A stretch of DNA of 35,745 bases from SAR324 cluster bacterium (lineage in GTDB: Bacteria > SAR324 > JACQKK01). This document shows positions 19,473 through 29,544 of the stretch, piece after piece (position 1 is the first letter of the stretch; each line of letters opens with the position of its first letter). A program made the position numbers and the translations under genes. Where the stretch lies: contig JACZSY010000010.1 of the NCBI GenBank assembly GCA_022573975.1, positions 1 through 35,745 of the forward strand, in the 5' to 3' direction. The notes beneath the pieces are model-generated. The model was given only the letters and a program-made list of their open reading frames with translations, was not told the origin of the DNA and did not search any database.

Positions 19473-19697
19473 GCCAGGGCCGTCCTCCCTCCGGCCGCGG
19501 CCTGTGAAACAGGGTGCGGTCCCATTCCCTTGGCTCCGCGTGGTTGGGGTAAGGAAGCATTTTGGAAGGAGCCCCAACCCCCTTGCCCCGGGAACGTTTG
19601 CCCGGAATGTGGGAGGTACGAACAAACCCGCCTTGGGGGGGCGGGCTGGGCAAGATGGGCTGGAAAAAAAGGGGGTGCGAGATTGCCTGGACGGCGA

Positions 19698-20963
19698 TCA
19701 GGAGATGCGCAGCTTGCGTTCTTCCTCGCTGGATTCATCCTCGAAGATCATCAACGGTTCGGCCTTGCGGAGGATCACCTCTTCGCCGATCAACACCTTC
19801 TTCACGTTGTCGGTGGAAGGCACGTGGTACATGACGTCGAGCATGATGTTTTCCAGGATGGCCCGCAACCCGCGCGCGCCGGTCTTGCGCTTGATGGCCT
19901 CCTGGGCCACCGCCGAACGGGCTTTCTCGGTGATGTCCAACTCGACGTTCTCCATCTCGAACAGCCGCATGTATTGCTTGAGCAAGGCGTTCTTGGGCTC
20001 CACCAGAATCTTCATCAGGTCATCCTCGGAGAGTTCATCCAGTGTGGTCACCACGGGGATGCGGCCCACGAACTCCGGGATCAGGCCGAACTTGAGCAGG
20101 TCCTCCGGCTCCACCTGACGCAGGATTACGCCCATGTTCTGGGTTTTTTCCGAGATGTGCTCGGTGCCGAACCCGATGGTCTTCTTGCCGATGCGCTGTG
20201 CGATGATGTTGTTGAGACCCACGAACGCGCCACCGCAGATGAACAGGATGTTGGCCGTGTCCACTTGCAGGAATTCCTGCTGGGGATGCTTGCGTCCGCC
20301 CTGCGGGGGAATGTTGGCGACGGTGCCCTCGATCACCTTGAGCAGAGCCTGTTGCACGCCCTCGCCGGAGACGTCGCGGGTGATGGAGACGTTCTCGCTC
20401 TTGCGGGCGATCTTGTCGATCTCGTCGATATAGACGATGCCCTCCTCGGCCCGCTCGATGTCGTAATCGGCGTTCTGGAGCAGCTTGAGGATGATGTTCT
20501 CCACATCCTCGCCCACATATCCGGCTTCGGTGAGCGTGGTGGCGTCAGCCATGGCGAAGGGCACGTTAAGCAGCTTGGCCAGTGTCTGCGCCAGCAGGGT
20601 CTTTCCGGTGCCAGTGGGGCCGATCATCAAAATGTTGCTCTTTTGCAGCTCCACCTCGTGGTTGCCGCCGGCCGTCCGGATACGTTTGTAATGGTTGTAA
20701 ACCGCCACCGAGAGTACTTTCTTGGCGTGTTCCTGTCCCACCACGTAACCGTCCAGCACCTCCTTGATCTCAAAAGGCTTGAGCAGCTTGCTTTCCTGCT
20801 GGTTGAGTTGCTCCTTGCTCCATTCCTCCTCCATGATGTCGTTGCACAGCTCGACGCATTCATTGCAGATGTAGACGGTCGGACCGGCAATGATCTTCTT
20901 CACATCATTTTGGGACTTGCCGCAAAAAGAGCACCGCAGGATGTTGCCTTTCGCCTGGCTCAT
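19698..20963 (-). CDS. clpX: ATP-dependent Clp protease ATP-binding subunit ClpX
   Basis: Zinc finger [12 protein letters not shown]...CNECVELC; Walker [37 protein letters not shown] region. Confidence 0.98.
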   Translation of the reverse strand: MSQAKGNILRCSFCGKSQNDVKKIIAGPTVYICNECVELCNDIMEEEWSKEQLNQQESKLLKPFEIKEVLDGYVVGQEHAKKVLSVAVYNHYKRIRTAGGNHEVELQKSNILMIGPTGTGKTLLAQTLAKLLNVPFAMADATTLTEAGYVGEDVENIILKLLQNADYDIERAEEGIVYIDEIDKIARKSENVSITRDVSGEGVQQALLKVIEGTVANIPPQGGRKHPQQEFLQVDTANILFICGGAFVGLNNIIAQRIGKKTIGFGTEHISEKTQNMGVILRQVEPEDLLKFGLIPEFVGRIPVVTTLDELSEDDLMKILVEPKNALLKQYMRLFEMENVELDITEKARSAVAQEAIKRKTGARGLRAILENIMLDVMYHVPSTDNVKKVLIGEEVILRKAEPLMIFEDESSEEERKLRIS

Positions 20964-21408
20964 GAAATCTCTCCACCGCTTCGGATCAATAAGCGTTTCA
21001 AATCAAAAAAATTCCAAACGGCCCGCGTTGAACCGCTCCGTGTTTTCAGGGTCCGGGGACACGAGCCCATCGGGCTTGTAGTGGTTCCCCCTCAAGACGA
21101 ATCGCCACTGGACTGGGACCCTTGAAATCATCCCATCCATCGGAACGGCGGGGAAGGTTTGGAGATGACCTTGAATATGGTACCCCATTCCGCCCGATGC
21201 GCAAACAATTGGATGGAACGGCTCCCGCCGGTTTGGTCCACACCCGCGGGCATTCCGCAAAACTCCGCATTCAGGGCCGGCGGCGGCGGGGAGCACCCTG
21301 CCTGGACCCTCGCCTTCCTTCCCAAAATTGGCGGGGTGGCAAGGGAAATATAAATCCTGGCCCGTTCGGGTCACTCCCTCGTTCTCATCGATGTTCCCAG
21401 GCTTGGCG

Positions 21409-22092
21409 CTAAAAATAATAACGGACCACGAGGGCCGGCGCAATGATGGTGGAACTCGTGTTGGAACCCACTTCCTGGATGTTTATCCCGATTTCGGTGG
21501 AAATGCTCAGGTTCGGCATCGCGGTGAAAAACGATTCCGCGCCCAGGAATGCTTCCAAAGTCGTTCCGCTTTCGGAGATGCCCCGGGAATCGTCGGTGAT
21601 GTCCACGATACCCGCGCCAAACCCCCAGTACATGTCCAGCTTGGCCCGGCGGCTGAAGACCTGGGTGTAGCGTCCCTCCAGGTAGAGAGCATCGTAATTC
21701 TTCCCGGAACCGGAGGCGGTGTAATAGCCGAACAGGATTTCCGCAGCCCGCTTCGAGCTGAACCACATCTTCAGGGAAATGGCGTCTATGCCAAAGGTAA
21801 GGCCCAGCGAGTCGATGCGCAGGGGGACGATACGGTGAAAATACCCCAGCCCGAAAAACCGGGAGATGTCCCGCTCGTTTTGATCGAACTCGATGGTGAT
21901 GATATCTTCCCGTTTGACCTGAATCACGCCAAATCCTTTGTCCGATTCGATTGAAATGGCGTTTTGATCCGCCCGCACGATCTTCCCTTTGATCACCTCG
22001 CCGGTTTTCAAAAAAATCGTTTCTCCCAGGGCGGATGTCGCCCACAGGATCAAGATCGCCGCGATCCAAAACCACCTGTGTTTCATTGTCAT
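21409..22092 (-). CDS. DUF481-like outer-membrane beta-barrel protein
   Basis: Start MTMKHRWFW at 22092; signal peptide, then ETIFLKTGEVIKGKIVRADQNAISIESDKGFGVIQVKREDIITIEF followed by amphipathic beta strands ending ALVVRYYF. Confidence 0.65.
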   Translation of the reverse strand: MTMKHRWFWIAAILILWATSALGETIFLKTGEVIKGKIVRADQNAISIESDKGFGVIQVKREDIITIEFDQNERDISRFFGLGYFHRIVPLRIDSLGLTFGIDAISLKMWFSSKRAAEILFGYYTASGSGKNYDALYLEGRYTQVFSRRAKLDMYWGFGAGIVDITDDSRGISESGTTLEAFLGAESFFTAMPNLSISTEIGINIQEVGSNTSSTIIAPALVVRYYF

Positions 22093-22436
22093 TCCCCATC
22101 CTTTTGCAATTCGGTGCACCCCGCTGCTCCCGGTTGTTGCACCGGTTCCAGCTTGCAGGAAATCCCGGCCGCGATCCGGGCGATGGGTTCCACCCGTGTT
22201 GTTTCCGAATTTTGGCGATGGCCCTTGCTCCAAGTTTCGATCCTTTCGCCGCTCTCGATTTCGATGCAAGCCATTTGTGAAATTGAATGCAAAACCACCG
22301 CCAAATCTTGAAACACCCCCATCGATGCGACCCTCCCGGCGCATCCATCGGGGAAACAGGGTGAAAAGCTGGCGGGAATATATGGAAAAATTTTGCCCGG
22401 AGAAACATGAAAAGGCCAAACCTGACGAATCAATGA

Positions 22437-22528
22437 CCTCGCCGCAAGCTGCGGGGAATCGAACCTCCGGTTTCTTTTTCGCCGCGAGCGAGCGGGCAAT
22501 GGCCCCGCACGAAAAGATTCAACAGGGA
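22437..22528. repeat. REP-like double hairpin element (copy A)
   Basis: CCTCGCCGCAAGCTGCGGGGAATCGAACC (22437-22465), second hairpin CGCCGCGAGCGAGCGGGCAATGGCCC (22480-22505), tail TTCAACAGGGA. Confidence 0.65.
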
Positions 22529-22707
22529 CTTCCCAAGAGTTTCCTGGCGCGCTTTTTAGGGTCTTCCCAACCGGCCTCCCAGTGTCTTCACTGGCCTAAC
22601 CGGCCAAAAAATGGCATGCTTGGCGGGACATTTTCTGTCGGCATGAAGGTCCCAAAACGGACATGGAGCGGCTCCTCCCCCCGGCTGCGTGGGGAGGAAA
22701 ATTGGTT

Positions 22708-25353
22708 ATGAACCTGAAAAATTCCCGGCAAGGATTATTCAAGGTGGGCCTTCTGATTGGCCTGGCGGTGGTGATCACGATGATGATCGCACCGAACCTG
22801 AACCTGTTCCCGGCCCTGGTGCCGAAAGATATCGAGGAAGGCCAAATCATTCCCGAGGAAATCATCGTCACCGACGAATTGAGCCTGATCGACGAGAAAT
22901 CCACCGAAGCCAGGCGTCTGGCCGCGGAGGAAGGATTTCCTCCCATCTACGATTACGATCCCCGCCTGAAGAACAAAAAGGTGAAAGCGTTGCGCGCCGA
23001 GTTCGCGAAAATGCGCGCCAAACTGGCCAAACGCCGGGAAATCACCACCGAAATCCAAAATAAAATCCTCAGGAATTCCCAAACCCAAATTGAAAACCTG
23101 GCCGCCATCGAGGGAAACCGCCTGCGGCGGGGAGTGCTGGACAATCAGTCCAGAATACTGATCGACGAAATCGGAAGGCTCAACGACCTGGGAAAACCGG
23201 CCCCGTTGCAGGTGCTCCGCCTGGAAAAGCTGCGCTTCGACCTGTTGGCGGTGGATGCCCAAAAAGTGAGCGCCGCCGAGGAAGGCAAGCAGATGCAGGC
23301 CAAAAAGGCGGAGGTGCGGAAAGATGGGTTGCGATTGTCCAAGGCGGAGGACCAATTGCGCAAAGGGGAGCAGAGCACCATGGCCACCCTCAAAGCCGAA
23401 TTCGAATCGGCCCTGGGCATCTCGATCGAAGGGCCGGCGTTCAATCTGCTCCGAGGGGCCCAATTCAACAAGGATTTGGCCGAGCAGGTCATCTCCCTGC
23501 TGATTGCGGTGTACGACGATAAAATTGTCCCCTCCCTGGAGGGAATCGTTCCAAAGGCCAATGCGATCCAGATTCAAACCCTGGAATCCAACAAGCTGGA
23601 ACGATTCGAAGACCTCAAATCCATTTCGGACGTTCCCAAGGTTCGCGCCCAAATCGAGAAACTGGCCAAGGATCCTTCCTTTTCGCAAAAGTACATCGAA
23701 TACCGGGGGGGCGTGGTGAGCTTGGCCCAGCGGTTGATCCGGGCCAACCTCACCGAGAACAAGGGGGATACCGAAAGGCTGAGAAATGAGCTGCTGAAAA
23801 ACCTGACCCCGCGCTATTTCAAGCTGACAAAGGGGGACACGGTGGCCAAGAAGGGCGACGTGGCCACGGCCGAGCAGGCGGTGATCATCCGCGCCCTCAA
23901 TCTCCATTACCTGAACAATCCCAAGTACCCGCAGATCATCGGCACCTTCCTGATCGTACTGCTCACGCTGGGGTTGTCTTTCCGGTTGATGCGGCAGCAC
24001 AAACCCGCTGGCATGAACTCATTCCGGCAGCCGGTGCTGTTGGCGATCCTGGTGCTGGTCACGTTGTTGTCCGGTCAATTGATCCTGCTATTGGGACGGG
24101 CGCTCACCACCATTTACATTTTCATTCCGGACACCTCCTTCATTTACCTGATGCCCGCCGCGCTGGCGGCCATGCTGGCGGGAATATTGTTTTCCTTCGA
24201 AATCGCCGTATTTCTGGGATTCGCGGCCTCGCTTTGCATGGCCATCATGCTGGACAGCAGCCTGTCGTCATATTTCCTTTTTGCCGTGATTGGCAGTTTC
24301 GTGGCCTCCATCCCCCTGCAAAACTACCAGAGCCGGTTTTCCATCTGGCAGCAGGGCCTGCGCATCTCGGCCATCAACGTGGTGGTGCTGGGCGTGCTGA
24401 ACCTGTTGGAGCAAAGCCCTCTCACCTGGCAATTGGGTTGGAATCTTGGCGCGGCGGCGCTCAACGGACTGGGCGTGGCGTTTCTGGCGGGGACCCTGCT
24501 GCCCGTGATCGAGAAACTGTTCGACATCACCACGGACCTGCGCTTGTTGGAATTTTCCAACATGAACCATCCGGCGCTGAAGGAATTGTCCGTGCGCGCT
24601 CCGGGCACCTACCATCACAGCATCGTGGTGGGAAACCTGAGCGAATCGGCCGCCGAGGGCATCCAGGCCAATCCCCTGCTGGTTCGCGTGGCCTCCTACT
24701 ATCATGACCTGGGCAAGATGTTATGCCCGCTGTATTTCATCGAGAACCAGGGGAAAAAAAACTATCACGACGACCTGCCGGCCCACACCTCGGCCCGCAT
24801 CATCATCAACCATATCAAGGACGGCGTGGAAATCGCGCGGCGCTATAAGCTCGGCAAGGCCATCACCGATATCATCGGCCAGCACCATGGCCAGTCCCTG
24901 GTGCGCTATTTCTTCCACAAGGCCCAAGAGGAACGGGGCGAATTGGGGGATCCGCTGGACGAAAACGATTTCCGCTATCCGGGGCCCAAGCCGCAAAACA
25001 AGGAAGCGGCGCTGGTGATGGTGGCCGATGTGACCGAGGCCGCCACCCGCTCGCTGAGCGATCCCTCTCCCGAGGCGATCCGTCAAATGGTGCAGACCCT
25101 GGCCACCCGCATCTATTCCGACGGCCAGTTGGACCAGTCCGGCATGACCTTCAACGATCTCAATTATATCGAGAAAACCTTCACCAAAATGTTGGTCAGC
25201 ATCCATCACCACCGGATCGCCTATCCCGACCTGGAAGGGGCGGGAGAACAACCCCGCCCGGGAACGCCCGGGCCGTTCCGAAAACCGGAAGACCATGACC
25301 AGGCGGAACCCACCGGGTTATCCCCAGAAAAACCAGCCGAAGAATCCGCCTGA
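22708..25353 (+). CDS. 7TMR-HD family phosphohydrolase (PgpH-like c-di-AMP phosphodiesterase)
   Basis: Extracellular domain, multi-TM block, then APGTYHHSIVVGNLSE...ASYYHDLGKM...HTSARIIINHIKDGVEIARRYKL...IIGQHHGQSLVRYF HD-domain signature. Confidence 0.93.
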   Translation: MNLKNSRQGLFKVGLLIGLAVVITMMIAPNLNLFPALVPKDIEEGQIIPEEIIVTDELSLIDEKSTEARRLAAEEGFPPIYDYDPRLKNKKVKALRAEFAKMRAKLAKRREITTEIQNKILRNSQTQIENLAAIEGNRLRRGVLDNQSRILIDEIGRLNDLGKPAPLQVLRLEKLRFDLLAVDAQKVSAAEEGKQMQAKKAEVRKDGLRLSKAEDQLRKGEQSTMATLKAEFESALGISIEGPAFNLLRGAQFNKDLAEQVISLLIAVYDDKIVPSLEGIVPKANAIQIQTLESNKLERFEDLKSISDVPKVRAQIEKLAKDPSFSQKYIEYRGGVVSLAQRLIRANLTENKGDTERLRNELLKNLTPRYFKLTKGDTVAKKGDVATAEQAVIIRALNLHYLNNPKYPQIIGTFLIVLLTLGLSFRLMRQHKPAGMNSFRQPVLLAILVLVTLLSGQLILLLGRALTTIYIFIPDTSFIYLMPAALAAMLAGILFSFEIAVFLGFAASLCMAIMLDSSLSSYFLFAVIGSFVASIPLQNYQSRFSIWQQGLRISAINVVVLGVLNLLEQSPLTWQLGWNLGAAALNGLGVAFLAGTLLPVIEKLFDITTDLRLLEFSNMNHPALKELSVRAPGTYHHSIVVGNLSESAAEGIQANPLLVRVASYYHDLGKMLCPLYFIENQGKKNYHDDLPAHTSARIIINHIKDGVEIARRYKLGKAITDIIGQHHGQSLVRYFFHKAQEERGELGDPLDENDFRYPGPKPQNKEAALVMVADVTEAATRSLSDPSPEAIRQMVQTLATRIYSDGQLDQSGMTFNDLNYIEKTFTKMLVSIHHHRIAYPDLEGAGEQPRPGTPGPFRKPEDHDQAEPTGLSPEKPAEESA

Positions 25354-25816
25354 AACCGATCCTGTCATCGGGTTGCATTGGGCCCAGGGCGGACCCCCGC
25401 CCTCATTGCGCGAAGCGCCGCTGGTTTCCGCGCTGGAGTCTTTCCTGAATCACCTTGGCCGCTCCCAAGCGCGGGTTTCGGTGATGTTCGGCGATGACGC
25501 CGCCCTGCACGAACTGAATCGCCGCTTCAGAGGCCTGAACCGTCCCACGGACGTGCTTTCCTGGCGCTATGCGGACGACTCCGGCCCCGTTCCCCTGCTG
25601 GGGGAGATCGCGATCTCCCTGGAACGGGCGGAGTCCCAGGCCGGGGAAAACGGGTGGAATATGCAGACCGAGGTGTTGCGCCTGCTGGCCCATGGCTGCG
25701 CCCACCTGGCCGGCCACGACCATCGGGACGACGCCGAAGAACAGGGCATGAAAGCGCTGGAAATCGAAATGCTGTCAGGAGTTGGCCTGCGGGATATTTA
25801 TCCCGGGGACGAATAG
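25295..25816 (+). CDS. ybeY: Endoribonuclease YbeY (rRNA maturation)
   Basis: LNRRFRGLNRPTDVLSWRY...LLGEIAIS...LRLLAHGCAHLAGHDHRDDAEEQGM; YbeY zinc motif; overlaps the pgpH 3' end. Confidence 0.93.
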   Translation: MTRRNPPGYPQKNQPKNPPETDPVIGLHWAQGGPPPSLREAPLVSALESFLNHLGRSQARVSVMFGDDAALHELNRRFRGLNRPTDVLSWRYADDSGPVPLLGEIAISLERAESQAGENGWNMQTEVLRLLAHGCAHLAGHDHRDDAEEQGMKALEIEMLSGVGLRDIYPGDE

Positions 25817-25862
25817 GAGGGGGGTGGAGTTGGGGAGGGGGTTCCGCATTGGCGGCCCCTCG

Positions 25863-25997
25863 GTGGTTTGGGGTCCATGGCGACTTTGGGTCCCACGGTG
25901 GTTTGGGGTCCATGGCGACTTTGGGTCCCACGGTGGTTTGGGGTCCATGGCGACTTTGGGTCCGGCGGCTTTGGGTCCGGCGGCTTTGGGTCCATGG
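25863..25997. repeat. Nested minisatellite: 35-bp unit (about 3 copies) followed by 15-bp unit
   Basis: TGGTTTGGGGTCCATGGCGACTTTGGGTCCCACGG starting at 25864, 25899 and 25934, then GGCGGCTTTGGGTCC repeated to about 25993. Confidence 0.95.
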
Positions 25998-26075
25998 CGG
26001 CCCAGGGTCATGGCCGGCTGGCGTGGTGCAAGATCGTTCCTCGATGCGCCTGGAACGCGGCGATTGCCTCCGGAA

Positions 26076-26330
26076 TCAGGCCTGGAGCACGCTGATGTAT
26101 TTTCGGTTGTTGCGGCCCTTGTGGAATTTCACCACGCCGGGGTGGAGGGCAAACAGCGTAAAGTCCTTCCCGGTTCCCACGTTTTGGCCGGCATGGTAGG
26201 TGCTGCCACGCTGGCGTACGAGGATGTTTCCGGCGAGGATTTTCTCTCCGGCGAACTTCTTCACGCCCAGCCGCTTTCCGATCGAATCGCGGCCGTTCCT
26301 GGAGCTTCCGCCCGCTTTCTTATGCGCCAT
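26076..26330 (-). CDS. rpmA: 50S ribosomal protein L27
   Basis: [52 protein letters not shown]. Confidence 0.99.
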   Translation of the reverse strand: MAHKKAGGSSRNGRDSIGKRLGVKKFAGEKILAGNILVRQRGSTYHAGQNVGTGKDFTLFALHPGVVKFHKGRNNRKYISVLQA

Positions 26331-26365
26331 GCTTGATCCCTCTTCTGAAGCCGGATTGCTCCGGT

Positions 26366-26887
26366 CTATTTTTCATCCTTCGCCCCGGCTTTTGCCTTGG
26401 CGGCGTCTTTGGCTTGCTTGCCGTCCTGGGGAGCGGCTTGATCCTGGGGCGCCGCGGCGACTTTTTCTGTAGATTTTTCTGTAGATTTTTCGGCGGTTTT
26501 TTCGGCGGTTTTTTCGGCGGTTTTTTCCGTAGCCTTGGCGGCCGCGGGCTTCTTCGCTCCCACGGCCTTTCCGCCGATCTCGATGCCTTCGATCAAAACC
26601 TTGGTCAATTCCTGCCGGTGTCCCCGGGTGCGTTTGTAATTCTTGCGCCGCTTGAACTTGAAGACGATCACCTTGCGGCCCCTCAGGTGGGACAGCACCT
26701 TGCCCTTGACCTTGGCCCCGGAAACATAAGGGCTTCCGATCTGGATGTCCTGGTCATCCTGGTCCACCAGCAGCACTTGATCGGTTTCGAAAGCCGCGCC
26801 TTCCTCCAGGTGCAGGCGGTTGACCTCGATAATGGATTCGGGCCGCACCCGATACTGGCGGCTTCCCGATTTTATGATCGCGTACAT
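26366..26887 (-). CDS. rplU: 50S ribosomal protein L21 with long C-terminal Lys/Ala/Glu-rich extension
   Basis: [14 protein letters not shown]...[43 protein letters not shown], then about 70-residue extension with TAEK repeats. Confidence 0.97.
   Translation of the reverse strand: MYAIIKSGSRQYRVRPESIIEVNRLHLEEGAAFETDQVLLVDQDDQDIQIGSPYVSGAKVKGKVLSHLRGRKVIVFKFKRRKNYKRTRGHRQELTKVLIEGIEIGGKAVGAKKPAAAKATEKTAEKTAEKTAEKSTEKSTEKVAAAPQDQAAPQDGKQAKDAAKAKAGAKDEK
26462..26533. repeat. 12-bp tandem repeat x6 in the rplU C-terminal extension
   Basis: TTTTTCTGTAGA x2, TTTTTCGGCGGT x3, TTTTTCCGTAGC; encodes (A/T)TEKTAEK...STEK on the minus strand. Confidence 0.95.
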
Positions 26888-27141
26888 CGAATGCGCTTCC
26901 GTCGGTTTTATGTTTTGGGGGGTTCGGGGTTTTATTCCGAAACGTGAACACCGGGATTATTTTCCCGGACAGGTGCTACAGATGCGCCGCCAACCTTACT
27001 TTTACCCAAAGGTCACGGAATTCCGAAAAAAAAGGTTAACACAAAATGATCTTGATTTTTGCGCCGGGTGTCAAGAATTGATTTCGTCCCGCGGGAGAAA
27101 CTGTCAAAAAATCGGGGGGATTGAGCCCGCGAAATGAAGGG

Positions 27142-27170
27142 CCTCGCCTCAGGCGGCGGGGAATGCACCC
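27142..27170. repeat. REP-like hairpin (copy C)
   Basis: CCTCGCCTCAGGCGGCGGGGAATGCACCC, same stem and GGGGAATNNACC tail as copies A and B. Confidence 0.6.
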
Positions 27171-27289
27171 GCATCAAAAGAGTCAAGGACGTTTCAGCAC
27201 GGGATGCGGCACGGACGGTGGAAGGCTTCACCAGCTACCATGGCGCTCCCAAAGACGTTGCCGGGGCGATTCGCCATCGATCCCACCAG

Positions 27290-29044
27290 TTAGCCCTGAC
27301 TCAATTCTTCACGAATGCGCTGCACATGCTCCCGCATGACGGCCGGCAGCCGGTCGCCGAACTTATCGAAATAGGCCTCGATTCCGTCCATTTCCTCGGC
27401 CCACTCCTTGTGGTCGATGGTGAGCAGGGATTGCATCGCTTCCGCGGAGATGTCGAGTCCGTCGCTGTTGATCGCGCCAGGGGCGGGGAGGTACCCGATG
27501 GGGGATTTCACCGCTTCTCCCCCGCCCTGCGCCCGTTCGATGATCCATTGCAGCACCCGGATGTTTTCCCCGAATCCCGGCCAGAGGTACTGGCCAGCGG
27601 AATTTTGCCGGAACCAGTTGACATGGAAAATTTTTGGCAGGTTGGAGGCCTTTTTTTCCATGCCGAGCCAATGGCTCCAGTAATCGCCCATGTTGTAGCC
27701 ACAAAAGGGAAGCATGGCCATGGGATCCCGGCGCACCACGCCCACCTGGCCGGTGGAGGCGGCTGTGGTTTCCGAGGCGGCGGAGGCCCCCACGAACACG
27801 CCGTGGCTCCAGTCGAAGGACTGATAGACCAGCGGCGCCAGGGAAGCCCGGCGGCCTCCAAACAACATGGCGGAGATGGGGACGCCGGCGGGTTCTTCCA
27901 TTTTTTCGGACCAATTGGGCAGTTGGCGGGCCGTGACCGTGAAGCGGGAATTGGGATGGGCCGCCGGGCCGTTGGAGGGGACCCATTTCCGCCCCTGCCA
28001 ATCGGTAAGGTTTTCCGGCGGGTTTTCGGAGAGTCCCTCCCACCAGGGGTTGCCGTCTTCGGTGAGCGCCACGTTGGTGAAGATGGTGTTTTGCTGGATG
28101 GTGGCCGCGGCATTGGCATTGGTGGCCTGGCTGGTGCCCGGGGCGACCCCGAACAATCCCGCCTCGGGATTGATGGCCCACAATCGCCCATCGTCCCCCA
28201 CATGCATCCAGGCGATGTCCTCTCCGACCGTCCACACGCGGTAACCCTCGAAGGAATCCGGTGGAATCAGCATGGCCAGGTTGGTTTTTCCGCAGGCCGA
28301 TGGGAACGCGGCCGCCAGGTAGAATATCTCTCCCGATGGCGTTTCCACGCCCATGATGAGCATATGCTCGGCCAACCACCCTTCCTTGCGCGCCTGCCAA
28401 CTGGCCAGCCGGAGGGCATGGCATTTTTTGCCCAGCAAGGCGTTGCCGCCATATCCCGAACCGATGGATTTGATCATCATCTCTTCGGGAAAATGCATGA
28501 TGAAACGCCGCTCCGGACTGAGATCGCCCAGCGAATGCAACCCCCGCACGAACTCCCCGCTGGCCTCGATTTTCCGCAAGGCGGCCGTTCCCATGCGCGT
28601 CATGATGCGCATGTTGGCCACCACATAGGGGCTGTCGGTGAGTTCCACGCCATAGCGGGCATGGGGAGATTCCACGGGGCCCATCACATAGGGCACCACA
28701 TACATGGTGCGGCCGGCCATCGAGCCTTCGAACAGGGTGTTTACCTGCTTGTGCCCTTCTTCCGGGCGCATCCAATTGTTGTTGGGGCCCGCGTCGTCCT
28801 GGTTTGTGGTGCAGATATAGGTCAGGTGCTCGGTACGGGCCACGTCCGTGGGGTCGGAACGGTGCAGGTGACATCCTGGGTAGGTTTGATCGTTGAGTTT
28901 GATCAGCGTTCCGCCGTTGGTCATTTCCCGGATCAGGTCTTCGTTTTCCAGTTCGGACCCGTCGCACCAGTGGATCCGATCCGGTTTGGTCATCCGCGCG
29001 GTTTCTTCAACCCAATCCCGCAACTCCGCATTGCTTGTGGTCAT
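27290..29044 (-). CDS. pckG: Phosphoenolpyruvate carboxykinase (GTP)
   Basis: FPSACGKTNLAMLIPP P-loop, RFIMHFPEEMMIKSIGSGYGGNALLGKKC, FGENIRVLQWIIER; GTP-type PEPCK. Confidence 0.97.
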   Translation of the reverse strand: MTTSNAELRDWVEETARMTKPDRIHWCDGSELENEDLIREMTNGGTLIKLNDQTYPGCHLHRSDPTDVARTEHLTYICTTNQDDAGPNNNWMRPEEGHKQVNTLFEGSMAGRTMYVVPYVMGPVESPHARYGVELTDSPYVVANMRIMTRMGTAALRKIEASGEFVRGLHSLGDLSPERRFIMHFPEEMMIKSIGSGYGGNALLGKKCHALRLASWQARKEGWLAEHMLIMGVETPSGEIFYLAAAFPSACGKTNLAMLIPPDSFEGYRVWTVGEDIAWMHVGDDGRLWAINPEAGLFGVAPGTSQATNANAAATIQQNTIFTNVALTEDGNPWWEGLSENPPENLTDWQGRKWVPSNGPAAHPNSRFTVTARQLPNWSEKMEEPAGVPISAMLFGGRRASLAPLVYQSFDWSHGVFVGASAASETTAASTGQVGVVRRDPMAMLPFCGYNMGDYWSHWLGMEKKASNLPKIFHVNWFRQNSAGQYLWPGFGENIRVLQWIIERAQGGGEAVKSPIGYLPAPGAINSDGLDISAEAMQSLLTIDHKEWAEEMDGIEAYFDKFGDRLPAVMREHVQRIREELSQG

Positions 29045-29062
29045 GCCGGTGTTCCTTTACGT

Positions 29063-29177
29063 TTGGTTCTAAAATTACGTGATTCGATACACTGTGATTC
29101 CAAAACTTCAGGGTTCCAAAACTCCAGGGTTCCAAAACTTCATGGTTCCATATACTCCGTGGTTCAATATACATCCG
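29063..29177. repeat. Degenerate about 16-bp tandem repeat (GGTTCCAAAACTCCAG), about 7-8 units upstream of pckG
   Basis: gattccaaaacttcag / ggttccaaaactccag / ggttccaaaacttcat / ggttccatatactccgt / ggttcaatatacatccgt / ggttccaaaaattatgg. Confidence 0.8.
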
Positions 29178-29351
29178 TGGTTCCAAAAATTATGGAAATA
29201 ATCGTGTCCCTGTTCGATCGGTCAAATCGAAATCGAAAAAAAATATGCAGGACCCGAATACAGGTACCAGCCAGATTGGGTTCTGTAAAATCAAATTTGG
29301 GAAGCGCGTGTAAAATGGAACACGATTTCGTCTTCGCAGCTCAATGAACGG

Positions 29352-29454
29352 CCTCGCCGTGAGCAGCGAGGTATGCAAAAAACCGTCTTCTTTTTCACCG
29401 CTGGCGGCGGGGAATGAACCCGCGGAAAATAGTCCCGAAAAATTTCAACAGGGA
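29352..29454. repeat. REP-like double hairpin element (copy B)
   Basis: CCTCGCCGTGAGCAGCGAGG, then CACCGCTGGCGGCGGGGAATGAACCC (29396-29421), tail TTTCAACAGGGA; same architecture as copy A. Confidence 0.65.
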
Positions 29455-29544
29455 AGGGGTGAAGATGGACCTATTGGGTGAGAGGCCCCAAGTGATGCAT
29501 CATGACCGGGCCTGTTCTCCTGGCTGGATGGGGTTGACCACGGC

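Noticed and set aside
19530-21125. 531-aa plus-strand ORF
   Set aside because: Antisense shadow of clpX.
22437-22528. Possible two-repeat CRISPR remnant (hairpins about 40 bp apart)
   Set aside because: Repeats are not identical, only two units per site, the elements are dispersed over four gaps and no cas genes are present; REP-like element is a better explanation.
25654-26336. Overlapping ORFs (181 and 184 aa) through the 35-bp minisatellite
   Set aside because: They overlap ybeY and antisense rpmA, and the 35-bp period shifts frame every unit, so coding is unlikely.
27134-29347. 737-aa plus-strand ORF
   Set aside because: Fully antisense to pckG, low-complexity GC-driven composition, no recognisable domain; pckG is unambiguous.
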